Notes: a model not told the origin generated them from the sequence alone. Counted from the stretch's first letter, positions 19,414 to 29,919 are shown. The stretch: DNA of 64,000 bases from Sphingomonas palustris (GCA_026225215.1 JAMFSI010000167.1:1-64000), one strand, 5' to 3'. Made by a program: numbers and translations.

Positions 19414-20599
19414 CTTCCGTCCGCCACCGTCCGGGCAGCGCAATATCCGTCCGGTCCAGTTCGCGCACCGAGGCGCGGCCCAGCGAACGCAGGGTCGCCA
19501 GCATCTCTGCATGGAAAACCTCGAAGATCCGGCGCACGCCCGGCTCGCCGGCACCCGCGAAGGCGTAAAGATAGGCACGGCCGATCAAAACGGCGCGAGC
19601 GCCGATCGCGAGCGCCTTGATGACATCGGAGCCCCGCCGGATGCCGCCGTCGACATAGACCTCGAGATCCTGGCCGACGGCATCGACGATCCCCGGCAAG
19701 ACGCTGATCGGAACCGGACTGCCATCGACATTTCGGGCCGCGTGATTGGACACGACGATCGCATCGAACCCGGCATCGACGGCGCGGCGGGCATCATCTG
19801 CGCGAAGTACGCCCTTCATGACGATCGGCCCTTGCCACCGGCCGCGAATCCACGGCAGATCATCCCATGTCGCGCAGGTATCGCCGCCGCCGAAGGCCTG
19901 GATGACGTCGCCAAAGGAGGCGACCTTGCCATCTGGTTTCACCCACATCGGACAATCGAAGCGCATGCCATCGCGCATGAAATCGAGCGTCCAGCCGAGT
20001 TTGGTGACAAGCTGCGGCATATAGCTGAGCGCGGTGGCGAGGTTGCGTCCGATCGCCGAGCGATCACCGGCCGCCTGGGGTTTCTCGACGCCATGCGTGG
20101 CCATCATGTCCATCGTCAGCACCAGCGCCTCACAGCCGGCCCGCTGTGCGGCGTCGATCATCGCTTCGGTGACGGCGCGCCCGCCGATGGTGTAGAGATT
20201 GAAAAACACCGGCGCCTGTGCCTGCGCCATGGTGTCCGCCAGCGGATAGCCGGTGAGGCAGCTCGTCACATAGACAGCGCCCAATTTACCCGCCGCCGTG
20301 GCCAACGCCGGTTCGCCCTCCTGGCGGAACATGCGGTTGGACCCGGTTGGCGCGATCATAATCGGCGTGGCGACATCATGGCCGAGAATGCGGCTCGACA
20401 GATCGTAGCTCGAGTGGCGGATGGCGGCACGCGGGCGGAACTCGACATCGCCGAACGCCTCGACATTGCGGCGCAGGGTCAGTTCCTGGCCGGCGCCGCT
20501 GGCGATACTGTCGAACAGGGCCTTGGGCAGACGTCGCCGCGCCAACCGCTCGGCATCGGCAAAGCCGTTTATCGCCGGTACGCTCCTGCCTTGCCCCAT
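19379..20599 (-). CDS. FMN-dependent alpha-hydroxy acid dehydrogenase/oxidase (LldD / lactate 2-monooxygenase-like)
   Basis: PIMIAPTGSNRMFRQEGEPALATAAGKLGAVYVTS, IVMKGVLRADDARRAVDAGFDAIVVSNHAARNVDGSPV, VYVDGGIRRGSDVIKALAIGARAVLIGRAYLYAF; C-terminal TSKSAKERI is encoded by the repeat element. Confidence 0.9.
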   Translation of the reverse strand: MGQGRSVPAINGFADAERLARRRLPKALFDSIASGAGQELTLRRNVEAFGDVEFRPRAAIRHSSYDLSSRILGHDVATPIMIAPTGSNRMFRQEGEPALATAAGKLGAVYVTSCLTGYPLADTMAQAQAPVFFNLYTIGGRAVTEAMIDAAQRAGCEALVLTMDMMATHGVEKPQAAGDRSAIGRNLATALSYMPQLVTKLGWTLDFMRDGMRFDCPMWVKPDGKVASFGDVIQAFGGGDTCATWDDLPWIRGRWQGPIVMKGVLRADDARRAVDAGFDAIVVSNHAARNVDGSPVPISVLPGIVDAVGQDLEVYVDGGIRRGSDVIKALAIGARAVLIGRAYLYAFAGAGEPGVRRIFEVFHAEMLATLRSLGRASVRELDRTDIALPGRWRTEEPTSKSAKERI

Positions 20600-20600
20600 C

Positions 20601-21188
20601 TTACGCGCTGACGGCGTGAGTATCGCCGTCCGCATCCCACACCCTGGGCTGCCGAGGCGCGCGCGGGCGCAACGGCCGTTGATAGCTTGCGTCGTGCCTG
20701 TCACGGGTTGATGGCTGGTCTTGCGCTGCGGGATAGGAAGCGGGGCCGATTGCGAGATTGGACAGATCATCGACCCCGAGCTGGCTCTCGACCAGGGTGA
20801 TGCGGTTGGCGAAGCGCCATTCGCCATCGCGGCGCTGGAAATGATCGATATAGCGGCCGGTGGATATGAAATGCGGCGGTTCTGCGGCTACCCCGACGAA
20901 CAGATAATAGGTTTCGGCATGCGCATCATCGCCATCCACGGTGCAGAAGTGGTTGAGCAGCCCGTGAGAGGTTTTCTCGAAGCTCAGCGTCATGGCGTCG
21001 GCATAATCGAGGAACTGATCGGGAGCGCCGACAAAGCGACCGTGGTCCTCGACCGTATCGTCGAAATAGCAGGATCGCACCAGCGCGCGATCGACGCGAT
21101 CGAGACCGCGTGCATACCGCTGAAGAACTTGCCATATTGCATCGCGATCGATGATATCGCGGAGCTTTCTCTCCATGGCTTCGTCCAT
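20601..21188 (-). CDS. SnoaL-like / NTF2-fold protein
   Basis: MDEAMERKLRDIIDRDAIWQVLQRYARGLDRVDRALVRSCYFDDTVEDHG..., typical SnoaL_4 N-terminus. Confidence 0.8.
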   Translation of the reverse strand: MDEAMERKLRDIIDRDAIWQVLQRYARGLDRVDRALVRSCYFDDTVEDHGRFVGAPDQFLDYADAMTLSFEKTSHGLLNHFCTVDGDDAHAETYYLFVGVAAEPPHFISTGRYIDHFQRRDGEWRFANRITLVESQLGVDDLSNLAIGPASYPAAQDQPSTRDRHDASYQRPLRPRAPRQPRVWDADGDTHAVSA

Positions 21189-21243
21189 ATTTCGCCTCCA
21201 AAAAGAATAGAGCAGATGAGCGGAGTTTCGCCGTTGGCGAGGC

Positions 21244-21948
21244 CTATCGAATGATTTTGCGGTTTCGCGATGACTGGCGATGAATGGGAGCGGAAAGGGC
21301 TCCGATCGACATATCGATGATCGGCTCGATGTCGTAGCTTTCGCGATTGCTGCCGAGTGCCGTCTGTGCGTTGTCATATTCGATCACGGAGGACAAAAAC
21401 ATCATGCTGAGTATCGAAATGCGCCGATAGTAGACCCTCTGGCTTAGGTCGCCGAAGTGCGATCGCAGCATGTTTCCTGCAGAAAAAAGCGTCGATTGCC
21501 GGCCCTCGATGTTGATCCGTGACAGCCCGGTCCTGGGATCCCCGCTATAATAGGGATGGGTGCCGACCTCGGGGTTGAGATAATATTGCAGTGAAAACCG
21601 GCAGAAGGCGTGGCGACCGTCCGGCATGGCCATCGTCAGATCGGGAAGCCACATGATCTTCAGCAGATCTCGCGCGTCGATGCCGGCCGGGTTGGCGTCT
21701 TTCAGAGCCTCGAACTGCTTCATCCGCACGGCATCGACGCGAAACACCCGGTCGGCGAGAATGGCGCTGACGAAGCCGTGCTTGCTGCCGAAATGATATT
21801 GGACGGCGCTGCGGTTGCGTTGGCCCGCCGCTTCGGCAACCTCCTTCAAGGAAATGCGCTCGAACCCGAAAGCGCCGAACAAATGCTCCCCCGTCTCGAT
21901 CAGGCGCTGCTTGGTTGAAATGTTCTCGGTCTGCGGGTCTTGATCCAC
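21244..21948 (-). CDS. TetR family transcriptional regulator
   Basis: STKQRLIETGEHLFGAFGFERISLKEVAEAAGQRNRSAVQYHFGSKHGFVSAIL; GTG at 21948 preceded by AAGGAAG. Confidence 0.88.
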   Translation of the reverse strand: MDQDPQTENISTKQRLIETGEHLFGAFGFERISLKEVAEAAGQRNRSAVQYHFGSKHGFVSAILADRVFRVDAVRMKQFEALKDANPAGIDARDLLKIMWLPDLTMAMPDGRHAFCRFSLQYYLNPEVGTHPYYSGDPRTGLSRINIEGRQSTLFSAGNMLRSHFGDLSQRVYYRRISILSMMFLSSVIEYDNAQTALGSNRESYDIEPIIDMSIGALSAPIHRQSSRNRKIIR

Positions 21949-22061
21949 GGCTTCCTTACCTATGGTTGGGCGCGCGAGCGGGAAGGCGACTCGCGGTGCC
22001 CGGGGTATCCATAGATGGGCCACCGGCACAACCTGTTGTTCCGGAACTGCAATGGCGCGCG

Positions 22062-24134
22062 TCAGCATCTCAAGAGCGCCCGGGTCGCCATCGAGCCGCC
22101 GTCCTTCGCCTTGTGCCCGGTCAGGACGGCTCGCGCGCCGGAGCGGATATAGGCATGCACGGCCTTCACTTGATCCCGCGAGAGATTGTCGAACCGGGGC
22201 ATGCCGTTCTGCATCAGCGCGCCGTCATGCAGCACGCTCCACAGCGTATCTAGGTTGAGCGCCAGCGCGGACTCGCGAAGATCCGGGGCGTTGCCGCCCG
22301 ACACCAGATTGATGCCGTGGCACACCAGGCAATTCATGTAGACTTGCCGTCCAGTCGCGACATCGCTGTCGCTGATCTTGATCGACGGATCGTCGATGGG
22401 ATGGACCGCCAGATCGGGCGGCGCCGGTCGCGGCAGATGCTTGTTCCCGTCGAGGGTAAACGTCAGCAGGCGGCGCATCTGCGCCCCGAACTTCCAGCCC
22501 GTCCGCATCAAATCATTACCGACGCCGGCCGATCCGCCGTAGCCGACCAGCACCGAGACATATTGCTTGCCACCGACCGCATAGCTGATCGGCGCAGCCT
22601 GGATGCCGAGCCCGGCGTCGAAGCGCCACAACCGCTTGCCGGTGCTAGTATCATAGGCGGAGAACAAGCCGTCCGCGGTTCCCTGGAACACCAGGCTGCC
22701 CGCGGTGGCGAGCGTGCCGCCGTTCCAGAAGGTGGGCAGACGGACTTTCCAGGCCGCTTGCTGGCGCACCGGATCCCACGCCAGGAGCGAGGCCGTGCCA
22801 TCCTCGGCGTCGCTTTTCGCCTCGCTGATCTGGATGCCGCCGAAGGAGGATTCGCCGGGTTTAGGCACTACTTTGCTGAACTTGGCGCCGGCCTGGGTGT
22901 AGGGAATGAAGGCAAGCCCGGCTTTGGGGCTGTAGGCCATCGCCTGCCAATTATGGGTGCCCAGCGAACTCGGCCACATCGAGGTCTCGCCGGTCTCGTA
23001 GCGGATGTTCGGCGCCTCGACCGGTCGACCGGTTTTGAGATCGATATGATCCGCCCAGCTTATCTTCCCGGTCTTGCCGGCCGAGAGCAGCTTGCCGGTC
23101 TCTCGGTCGAGCACATAGAAGAAGCCGTTAGTGGGGGCCTGCATCAGCACTTTGCGCGGGTGCCCATCGACCGCAATCGTTGCCATAACGATGTTGGCGG
23201 TGGCCTTGTAATCCCAGGCCTCGCGCGGATTGACTTGATAATGCCAAAGATATTTGCCGGTCTCCGCGTCGAGCGCGACGATCGAGGCGAGATAGAGATT
23301 GTCGCCGCCGCCGGGGCTGCGCACGCTCGGATCATATGGCCCCGAATTGCCGGTGCCGATATAGACCCGTTTCAGCTCCGGGTCGTAAGTCATGCCATTC
23401 CAGACCGTGCCGCCGGTGCCGGTTTTCCAATATTCGCCGCCCCAGGTCTTGGCGGCGGCTTCCATCGCGGGATCGCCCTTATTTTCCTCGGGCGATCCGG
23501 GGGCCGTGTAGAAGCGCCAGGCCCGCTGCCCGGTCGCGGCGTCATAAGCGGTGACGTAACCGCGCGCGCCATAATCCGCGCCGGCATTGCCGATGATCAC
23601 CTTGTCGCCGATCACGCGCGGCGCGCCCGTGCTGTAGCGGACGCCATCGCCCTCGATCGTCTCGGCGCTCCACAGCGGTTTGCCGGTCTTGGCGTCGACC
23701 GCGATCAGCCGTCCGTCGAGGGTGCAGATATAGACTCGCCCCGCTGAATAAGCCGCGCCGCGGTTGACCCCGAAATTGTAGCGCATCCGCTCCGGATGAT
23801 GGTTCCAGATCTCGGGGTCATAGCGCCACAGCACGCGGCCGGTTCGTCCATCGACGGCGTAAACCGCCGAGTAGCTGCCGGTGAAATACAGCGTACCATC
23901 GACGGCGATCGGCGTTCCCTCGAGCGTCACTTCGGCTGGTAGATCGGTGTACCAGGCCAATCCGAGCCTGCCAATATTCGCTCGGTCGATGGCCGCAAGT
24001 CGACTGTAGTCGCTCTCGTCCGGCGCGCCCCCCGGCCCTGGCCAGTTGGCGTTCGCGCCAATCTCTTCCTGCCCGCGCGCAAAACCCGCGAGCAGCAGCA
24101 ACGAGAGCGCAGCCGGTACCGAGATCCCCTTCAT
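22062..24134 (-). CDS. PQQ-dependent quinohemoprotein alcohol dehydrogenase with C-terminal cytochrome c domain
   Basis: Signal peptide; WYTDLPAEVTLEGTPIAVDGTLYFTGSYSAVYAVDGRTGRVLWRYDPE propeller; CLVCH heme motif near the C-terminus. Confidence 0.92.
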   Translation of the reverse strand: MKGISVPAALSLLLLAGFARGQEEIGANANWPGPGGAPDESDYSRLAAIDRANIGRLGLAWYTDLPAEVTLEGTPIAVDGTLYFTGSYSAVYAVDGRTGRVLWRYDPEIWNHHPERMRYNFGVNRGAAYSAGRVYICTLDGRLIAVDAKTGKPLWSAETIEGDGVRYSTGAPRVIGDKVIIGNAGADYGARGYVTAYDAATGQRAWRFYTAPGSPEENKGDPAMEAAAKTWGGEYWKTGTGGTVWNGMTYDPELKRVYIGTGNSGPYDPSVRSPGGGDNLYLASIVALDAETGKYLWHYQVNPREAWDYKATANIVMATIAVDGHPRKVLMQAPTNGFFYVLDRETGKLLSAGKTGKISWADHIDLKTGRPVEAPNIRYETGETSMWPSSLGTHNWQAMAYSPKAGLAFIPYTQAGAKFSKVVPKPGESSFGGIQISEAKSDAEDGTASLLAWDPVRQQAAWKVRLPTFWNGGTLATAGSLVFQGTADGLFSAYDTSTGKRLWRFDAGLGIQAAPISYAVGGKQYVSVLVGYGGSAGVGNDLMRTGWKFGAQMRRLLTFTLDGNKHLPRPAPPDLAVHPIDDPSIKISDSDVATGRQVYMNCLVCHGINLVSGGNAPDLRESALALNLDTLWSVLHDGALMQNGMPRFDNLSRDQVKAVHAYIRSGARAVLTGHKAKDGGSMATRALLRC

Positions 24135-24148
24135 GGCAAAGGGCCTCC

Positions 24149-26590
24149 TCAGCGACCGAACCGAACGCGCAGCCGGGCGCCGACCATGCGCGGTTCGCCG
24201 AGCTGGGCGTTTTCCAGACCGACGGATGTGTAAGTCCCGGCGACGTAGCTGAAATACTGCTTGTTCGTGAGGTTGGTGACAAAGACGCTGAGATCGAATG
24301 GTTTGCCCATCACCGAGGCCCAGGTGATATTCGCGTTTACCAGCCCGATCGGCGCAATCGTGCCATAGGGGCTGGCCAGGGTGATAAGCTGGCGGGATTT
24401 GTAGGAATAAGTCGCGCTGACCGAAATATGGCCATCGTCGTCCGGCAGCGGCAGTGTATATGTCGCGGTCGCGCTGAGCTGGTTCGTGGCAGCGAGCGGG
24501 AGCACACCGCCGACCGAGGTTGTCGGAGCGAAGGTGTCGTAGCGGCTGCCTGGGACCGTCGGCGGGAAGGAGATCGAGAGCAGTTTGGTATTCAGATAGG
24601 TATAGGCGCCATCGAGGGTGAGGCCGGCGAACGGCGTGACGGTCGCCTCGACCTCTCCGCCCCAGATGCGCGACTTGCCAGCGTTAGTAATACCCTCGGT
24701 CGGCTCCGCAAGATTCAACGATGAACTGAAGCCGATATTGAGCTGCTGGTTGTCGAATTTATTGTAGAAGCCGGCGACATCGAAGGTTCCACGCACCGGA
24801 GCGGCGAAGGTGGTCTTCAGGCCGGCCTCGAAGCTGTCGAGCTTTTCCGGTTTGAAGGTGTTGTAACCCTCGGGCGCATTCTGGACGACATCGCCTTGAC
24901 GGTAGCCGCGCGCATATTTGGCGTAGAGCAGCACATTCTCGTCGGGCTTGTAATCGAGGTCGATCAGCCAGGTCGGCGCGCTCGATTTCTCGGTGTAGCG
25001 TGCATTGCAATCGGTCGGCGAGGTGATCGGCAAAGCCGGATTGCGGATGAAGGTGTTCTGGCAGTATCCGACTGGATTGTTGGGCGTCGGGAAATTATAA
25101 TCGACATAGAAACCTTCGCTCGTAGAATAGTCGGAGGTAAAACGAATGCCGGCGGTCAGTTTGAGCTGATCGGTCAGCTTGTAATTGGCTTGCGCATAGA
25201 CGGCGAGATCGGTGCTTTTCTTCGACACGGTGTCATCGACCACGAAACCTGTCGGACGACCGGCGAGGGCTCCGAGGTAGTCGGTGCATTGGAAGGCATT
25301 GACGTTGGTGCAGCTGATAAGCGTCGGCACGCGCGCGCCCGATGGTCCGTTGGGTTCCGACAATTCGAAGTAAGCGCCGGCCTGGTACGTCAGCCGCCGG
25401 TCGAAGGCATTGCCCTGGATCTGGAACTCTTCGGTCAGCAGCGATGACTGGCCGATGGCCGCGCCTGGCCGCGAATTGACTTCGGTAAAGGGAAAAGATG
25501 GATTGCCGGGCGCCGGAAAGGTCCAGTTGACCCCGAACAGATCGTTGAACAGATAATCCTGGAAGGCGCCGTAGCTGAGGATGTTCTTGATCGTAAACCG
25601 ATCGCTGGCATGCCAGGTGGTGGTGTTGATCACTTGCCATTCCCTGAAGCGTGAAGCGGCATCCGGGTTGTCGTTCTGAACCGAATAGAAGCCGCGATTG
25701 GCGTTGGCGGCGAGTTGCGGCGCGCAGAGAAAGTTGAATGCATTGTTCGGGTTGCAAGCAAAGAGCTTGGGCACGGTGCCATTGGTATCCGACTTGGAAT
25801 AATAGCCGACCGTGTAATTTTCGAGATTGGGTAATAAGTCGACGACCATGCTGGCCCGCAGCGCGAGATAATTGACATCGTCGAAATTGGTGGGCCCGAT
25901 GCCGGAGGTGTTGATAACGTAGCCGTCACGCGTTTGGTGGTCGATGCCGAAGCGGAGGCGCACCGTTTGACTGACGGGAATGTTGATGACAGCCTGAGTG
26001 CGGACCATGTTATAATTGCCGACCGAGCCTTCGACATAACCTTCGAACTTGTCGGTCGGCCGTTGCGGCACCAGCAGAATATCGCCGCCCGTCGTATTGC
26101 GCCCGAACAGCGTGCCCTGCGGGCCCTTCAGGACCTGAACGTTCTGGAGATCGAAGAACAGGCCGGGACCGGCTCCGTCGCCCGAAGGTACCGCGCCGAC
26201 GCCGCCATGCGGCGCCACCACGTCGGCGAAATAAACGCCCACGGAGGGTGCTGTATTACCGTCCTGCGTGAAACCGCGGATCGAGAAGGTCGTGTTCTGC
26301 GCGCCGAACTGCTGGCTCGCCGTCAACGACGGGACATAGGCGGCGAGATCCTGCGGGTTGAAGATATTGCGGGTGGTCAACTGGGCTTGATTAAGCACCG
26401 AAACCGAGATGGGAACGTCTTGCAACCGTTCCTCGATGCGCCGCGCTGTTACCACGATATCGCCCGGATTTGCTGCGGCATTACTATTACCACCGTCGGC
26501 GCTCGGGGAAGACTGCGCGAAGGCTGGTATGGCCATCCCACATGTCAATGACGTTGTGATGCACAGCGAGAGGAAAGCTTTCTTGTTCAT
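24149..26590 (-). CDS. TonB-dependent receptor
   Basis: Signal peptide MNKKAFLSLCITTSLTCGMAIPAFAQ; DIVVTARRIEERLQDVPISVSVL; NVQVLKGPQGTLFGRNTTGGDILLV. Confidence 0.95.
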   Translation of the reverse strand: MNKKAFLSLCITTSLTCGMAIPAFAQSSPSADGGNSNAAANPGDIVVTARRIEERLQDVPISVSVLNQAQLTTRNIFNPQDLAAYVPSLTASQQFGAQNTTFSIRGFTQDGNTAPSVGVYFADVVAPHGGVGAVPSGDGAGPGLFFDLQNVQVLKGPQGTLFGRNTTGGDILLVPQRPTDKFEGYVEGSVGNYNMVRTQAVINIPVSQTVRLRFGIDHQTRDGYVINTSGIGPTNFDDVNYLALRASMVVDLLPNLENYTVGYYSKSDTNGTVPKLFACNPNNAFNFLCAPQLAANANRGFYSVQNDNPDAASRFREWQVINTTTWHASDRFTIKNILSYGAFQDYLFNDLFGVNWTFPAPGNPSFPFTEVNSRPGAAIGQSSLLTEEFQIQGNAFDRRLTYQAGAYFELSEPNGPSGARVPTLISCTNVNAFQCTDYLGALAGRPTGFVVDDTVSKKSTDLAVYAQANYKLTDQLKLTAGIRFTSDYSTSEGFYVDYNFPTPNNPVGYCQNTFIRNPALPITSPTDCNARYTEKSSAPTWLIDLDYKPDENVLLYAKYARGYRQGDVVQNAPEGYNTFKPEKLDSFEAGLKTTFAAPVRGTFDVAGFYNKFDNQQLNIGFSSSLNLAEPTEGITNAGKSRIWGGEVEATVTPFAGLTLDGAYTYLNTKLLSISFPPTVPGSRYDTFAPTTSVGGVLPLAATNQLSATATYTLPLPDDDGHISVSATYSYKSRQLITLASPYGTIAPIGLVNANITWASVMGKPFDLSVFVTNLTNKQYFSYVAGTYTSVGLENAQLGEPRMVGARLRVRFGR

Positions 26591-26612
26591 TATACCCGCT
26601 CCCAATTTGATT

Positions 26613-27350
26613 TTATGGTTGATTTACAATTATTTGAATTCCATATGCGAAGGTGATCGCTATGATTTGCTCCCGCCGAGCTGCGGCGACGCGCGGCGCG
26701 AAGGATTTTTCGAAGAAGGCCTCATATTCCGCGCGGCCGCCGGCCGGCATGCCGTTGTGGCTGCGTTCGCGCTCGGCGGTGGCGCGCAACAGTGGCAGCA
26801 GGCGTTCAAGATGCCGCGCGGGAATGACGATCACCCCCTCGCGATCGGCGACGACGATGTCGCCGGGAATGACGCAGACGCCGCCGCAGCTGACCGGCAC
26901 GTTGATCTCGCCATGGCCGCCGATCGTCGGCTTGCGTGGTATGGTCGCACGGGCGAAGACCGGGAAACCCAGGGCTTCGATCCCCTCGACATCGCGCGAA
27001 GCGCCGTCGATCACGATCGCGGCGACGCCGAGGCCCTGTGCCCATCCGCTGAAATATTCCCCCCACACCGCGCGCGACATGTCGCCGCGGGCATCGACGA
27101 CGAGGACGTCACCCGGCCGCGCCGTCTTCAGCGCCGCCGAGATCATCACGAAGTCGCCGGGCGGTACCGTCACCGTGACCGCCGGGCCGACGATGCGGGA
27201 CAGGCGCGGATGGATCGGCCGGATGCGGTGATCCATCAGATGCAGCTCCATGGTATCGCTGATCCAGGCGATCTCGTAACCGCGCAGTTCCTCGATGACC
27301 TCGGGCGAGGGCGGCGGCGGCAGTTCGCCGAAGGTGAAGGAGCCGCTCAT
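26613..27350 (-). CDS. RraA-like / 4-hydroxy-4-methyl-2-oxoglutarate aldolase family protein
   Basis: GPAVTVTVPPGDFVMISAALKTARPGDVLVVDARGD, GVAAIVIDGASRDVEGIEALGFPVFAR, CVIPGDIVVADREGVIVIP. Confidence 0.88.
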   Translation of the reverse strand: MSGSFTFGELPPPPSPEVIEELRGYEIAWISDTMELHLMDHRIRPIHPRLSRIVGPAVTVTVPPGDFVMISAALKTARPGDVLVVDARGDMSRAVWGEYFSGWAQGLGVAAIVIDGASRDVEGIEALGFPVFARATIPRKPTIGGHGEINVPVSCGGVCVIPGDIVVADREGVIVIPARHLERLLPLLRATAERERSHNGMPAGGRAEYEAFFEKSFAPRVAAARREQIIAITFAYGIQIIVNQP

Positions 27351-27396
27351 CGCCGGCACGCCCGTTCGATCGAAAATTTCATCCCCATTCCCCCGT

Positions 27397-29013
27397 TTAG
27401 AAAAACGCTGCCGCCCGCTCACCGATCATGATGGCGGTCGCATTGGGACAGCGCCGGACCACCTTCGGCATGATCGAAGTATCGACGATGCGAAGATTGG
27501 CGATGCCGTGAACGCGGCAGTGCTGGTCCACCACCGAGTTGTCGATCGAGGTGCCGATCCGACAACTGCTCGCCATGTGCAGCGACGTGCCGACATGGGC
27601 GCGCAGATGCTCGTCGAGCAGCGCGTCGGACCCCAAAGTCTCGTCATGTATCGCTACCCGGCGGGCGCCGATCGCGCGATAGGAATCGCTGCCGATCAGC
27701 CGCGCCGAAAGCCGCATCCCTTCGCGCAGCCGGCGCAGATCTTCGGCATCCTCCAGATAATGATAATCGACGATCGGCGCGCCGAACGGCTCCGCCGAAG
27801 CCAGCCGGATCTCGCCGCGACTGCGCCCCTGCATCAGGATCACCGTGATCGACAGGTTCCATTGGGTGGTGAGCTGGTCATTGAGTTTGGACCAGGACAG
27901 CTGCCGCGCGCCGAGCGCGAGGCCACGCAGGCGTTGCCCGAGCGTGGCGGTCTGCAAGATCGCCGCATTGAGCGGGGTGACGCCCGCCATTAGCATCATG
28001 TCGCTGTGATCGTCCGAGCCGGGCGTGGTGTAGTGCAGACCGGCCTCGGCCATCGCCCGCTTGGTCGGATCGACATGCATCCGCTTGGTGCCGGGCACCG
28101 AGAGCGGCATCTGCAGCGTGCAGTGATCGGTGAAGTTGCGGCCGACATGCGGCGACTCGAGCGCGACCGGAATGCCGAACGTCGTGAGTTCCTCGGCCGG
28201 CCCAATTCCCGAGAGCATGAGCAGATGCGGCGATTTGATCGCGCCGGCGCTCAAGACGATCTCGCCACCATGAATTTCGATCGTCTCACCGGCGCGCTCG
28301 GCCAGGATGCCGATCGCCTGGCCGCCGGACAACAGGATGCGGCGGACATTGGTGTCCGGCAGCACGTCGAGGTTGGTGCGGCCGTCGGCGGGATCGAGAT
28401 AAGCGAGCGCCGCATTGTAGCGCAAACCATCGACATTGTTGAGCGGCAGCGCACCGTAACCGATCGAGGCGGGCGCATTCATGTCCGCGTCGTGCGAAAA
28501 GCCGGCCTGCGCGCATGCCGTAGCAAAAGCATGCGACGCCGGCGACCACTGCGCCTCCCGGACGCGATGCACCGGGATCGGCCCCGCCTTGCCGTGGTGG
28601 TTGCCGCTCATGTCGGCATCGCGCTCGAGCTTGTTGAAATAGGGCAGCACCGCCTCATAGGACCAGGCGCTGGCGCCGCCCTGTGCCCAGCCGTCGAAAT
28701 CTTCGGCCAGGCCGCGCGTGAAAACGGTACCGTTGATCGCGCTCGATCCGCCGACGACGCGGCCGCGTGACAGCGGCTGCTGCACCCCCTGCCGCAGATT
28801 GGCGACGAAACCCCAATTGTTGGGATGGCCCGGTACGCTGGCGCCGAACAGTGCGCCGTAACGCAGCTCGGGCGGATAGCTGTCGATGCCGATATAGCGT
28901 GGCCCGGCCTCGACCAGCAGGACCGAGCGCCGGGAGTCCTCGGACAATCGCGCCGCGAGCGCGCAGCCGGAAGAGCCCGCCCCGATAATGATGACATCGT
29001 AGTGCTTACGCAC
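27397..29013 (-). CDS. GMC family FAD-dependent oxidoreductase (choline dehydrogenase-like)
   Basis: YDVIIIGAGSSGCALAARLSEDSRRSVLLVEAG, RGRVVGGSSAINGTVFTRGLAEDFDGWAQ, C-terminal HMASSCRIGT...NLRIVDTSIMP. Confidence 0.93.
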   Translation of the reverse strand: MRKHYDVIIIGAGSSGCALAARLSEDSRRSVLLVEAGPRYIGIDSYPPELRYGALFGASVPGHPNNWGFVANLRQGVQQPLSRGRVVGGSSAINGTVFTRGLAEDFDGWAQGGASAWSYEAVLPYFNKLERDADMSGNHHGKAGPIPVHRVREAQWSPASHAFATACAQAGFSHDADMNAPASIGYGALPLNNVDGLRYNAALAYLDPADGRTNLDVLPDTNVRRILLSGGQAIGILAERAGETIEIHGGEIVLSAGAIKSPHLLMLSGIGPAEELTTFGIPVALESPHVGRNFTDHCTLQMPLSVPGTKRMHVDPTKRAMAEAGLHYTTPGSDDHSDMMLMAGVTPLNAAILQTATLGQRLRGLALGARQLSWSKLNDQLTTQWNLSITVILMQGRSRGEIRLASAEPFGAPIVDYHYLEDAEDLRRLREGMRLSARLIGSDSYRAIGARRVAIHDETLGSDALLDEHLRAHVGTSLHMASSCRIGTSIDNSVVDQHCRVHGIANLRIVDTSIMPKVVRRCPNATAIMIGERAAAFF

Positions 29014-29890
29014 GGCGGCCCCAGCCGAGCACACGGCGCACCGTGCCGCCCAATAGCGCTTCCTTCTCCGATGCAGTCAGGACGTCGCTGTCGCGGATGA
29101 AATGGAACGAGTCGGCGTAGCGGTGTTTGCCGGGATAATCACCGAGGGTGACCGGATTCTGATGGCGTCCGATGCCGATCCGCCCGAAGAAACGGCTGGT
29201 GTCGCTCGCCCACATCAACCGCTCCGCGCCGAAGGCATCGCAGATCGCACGCAACGGCTGGGCGACATCGGCATAGGGATAGGGTTGAGCCGAGAGTGCC
29301 GGCAGACCGCAGAGCTTGACGAAGACATTCGGGAAGCGCGCCAGGGCGAGCAAATCGGGCAGCGACTTGAACGGGGGCTGCTCGGGCATGTCCAGCGGCG
29401 GCTGGCGCAGGCCGAGATGATCGATGATCAGGATCAGCTCCGGGAAGCGCTCGGCGATTTGCGTTGCCGCGGGCAGCCAGCCGGTGATGAACAGGAACAC
29501 CGGTACGCGATGTCGTTCGCAGGCCGCGAAAATCGGATCCCACGCTCCCGCTTCAAGCCGCCGCACCTCGGCGCCATCGAGTGGCCAGCCGATCAGCACG
29601 CGAAATCCGACCAGACCCGCCTGCTGCCGCGCCTCGGTGATGACCCGGTCGAGATCGGGCGTTTCCGGCGTGATCGGGGGGACGAAGGCGAAGCGATCGG
29701 GCAGCGCCGCCGCCGCCCAGGCCGCCGTCGCATAATCACCGCCCGGAAAGATGATGCTGCCATCGACGCCGACCGCATCCATGTAGGCGACCATCACCTC
29801 GGTGAGGATGCGGTGCTGACTCTCTTCGCTCTCACCCGTCCAGTCTGCCCATGGACCGATTTCGTGGAGCTGTGCATCGATGATCTGCAC
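29006..29890 (-). CDS. Amidohydrolase family 2 metal-dependent hydrolase/decarboxylase
   Basis: MQIIDAQLHEIGPWADW, LILIIDHLGLRQPP, LMWASDTSRFFG; TIM-barrel metal ligand pattern. Confidence 0.85.
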   Translation of the reverse strand: MQIIDAQLHEIGPWADWTGESEESQHRILTEVMVAYMDAVGVDGSIIFPGGDYATAAWAAAALPDRFAFVPPITPETPDLDRVITEARQQAGLVGFRVLIGWPLDGAEVRRLEAGAWDPIFAACERHRVPVFLFITGWLPAATQIAERFPELILIIDHLGLRQPPLDMPEQPPFKSLPDLLALARFPNVFVKLCGLPALSAQPYPYADVAQPLRAICDAFGAERLMWASDTSRFFGRIGIGRHQNPVTLGDYPGKHRYADSFHFIRDSDVLTASEKEALLGGTVRRVLGWGRRA

Positions 29891-29919
29891 GCCATTCCTC
29901 CCCTGCTTCTTATGAACGC

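Noticed and set aside
22317-23747. 476-aa plus-strand ORF
   Set aside because: Antisense shadow of the PQQ-dehydrogenase.
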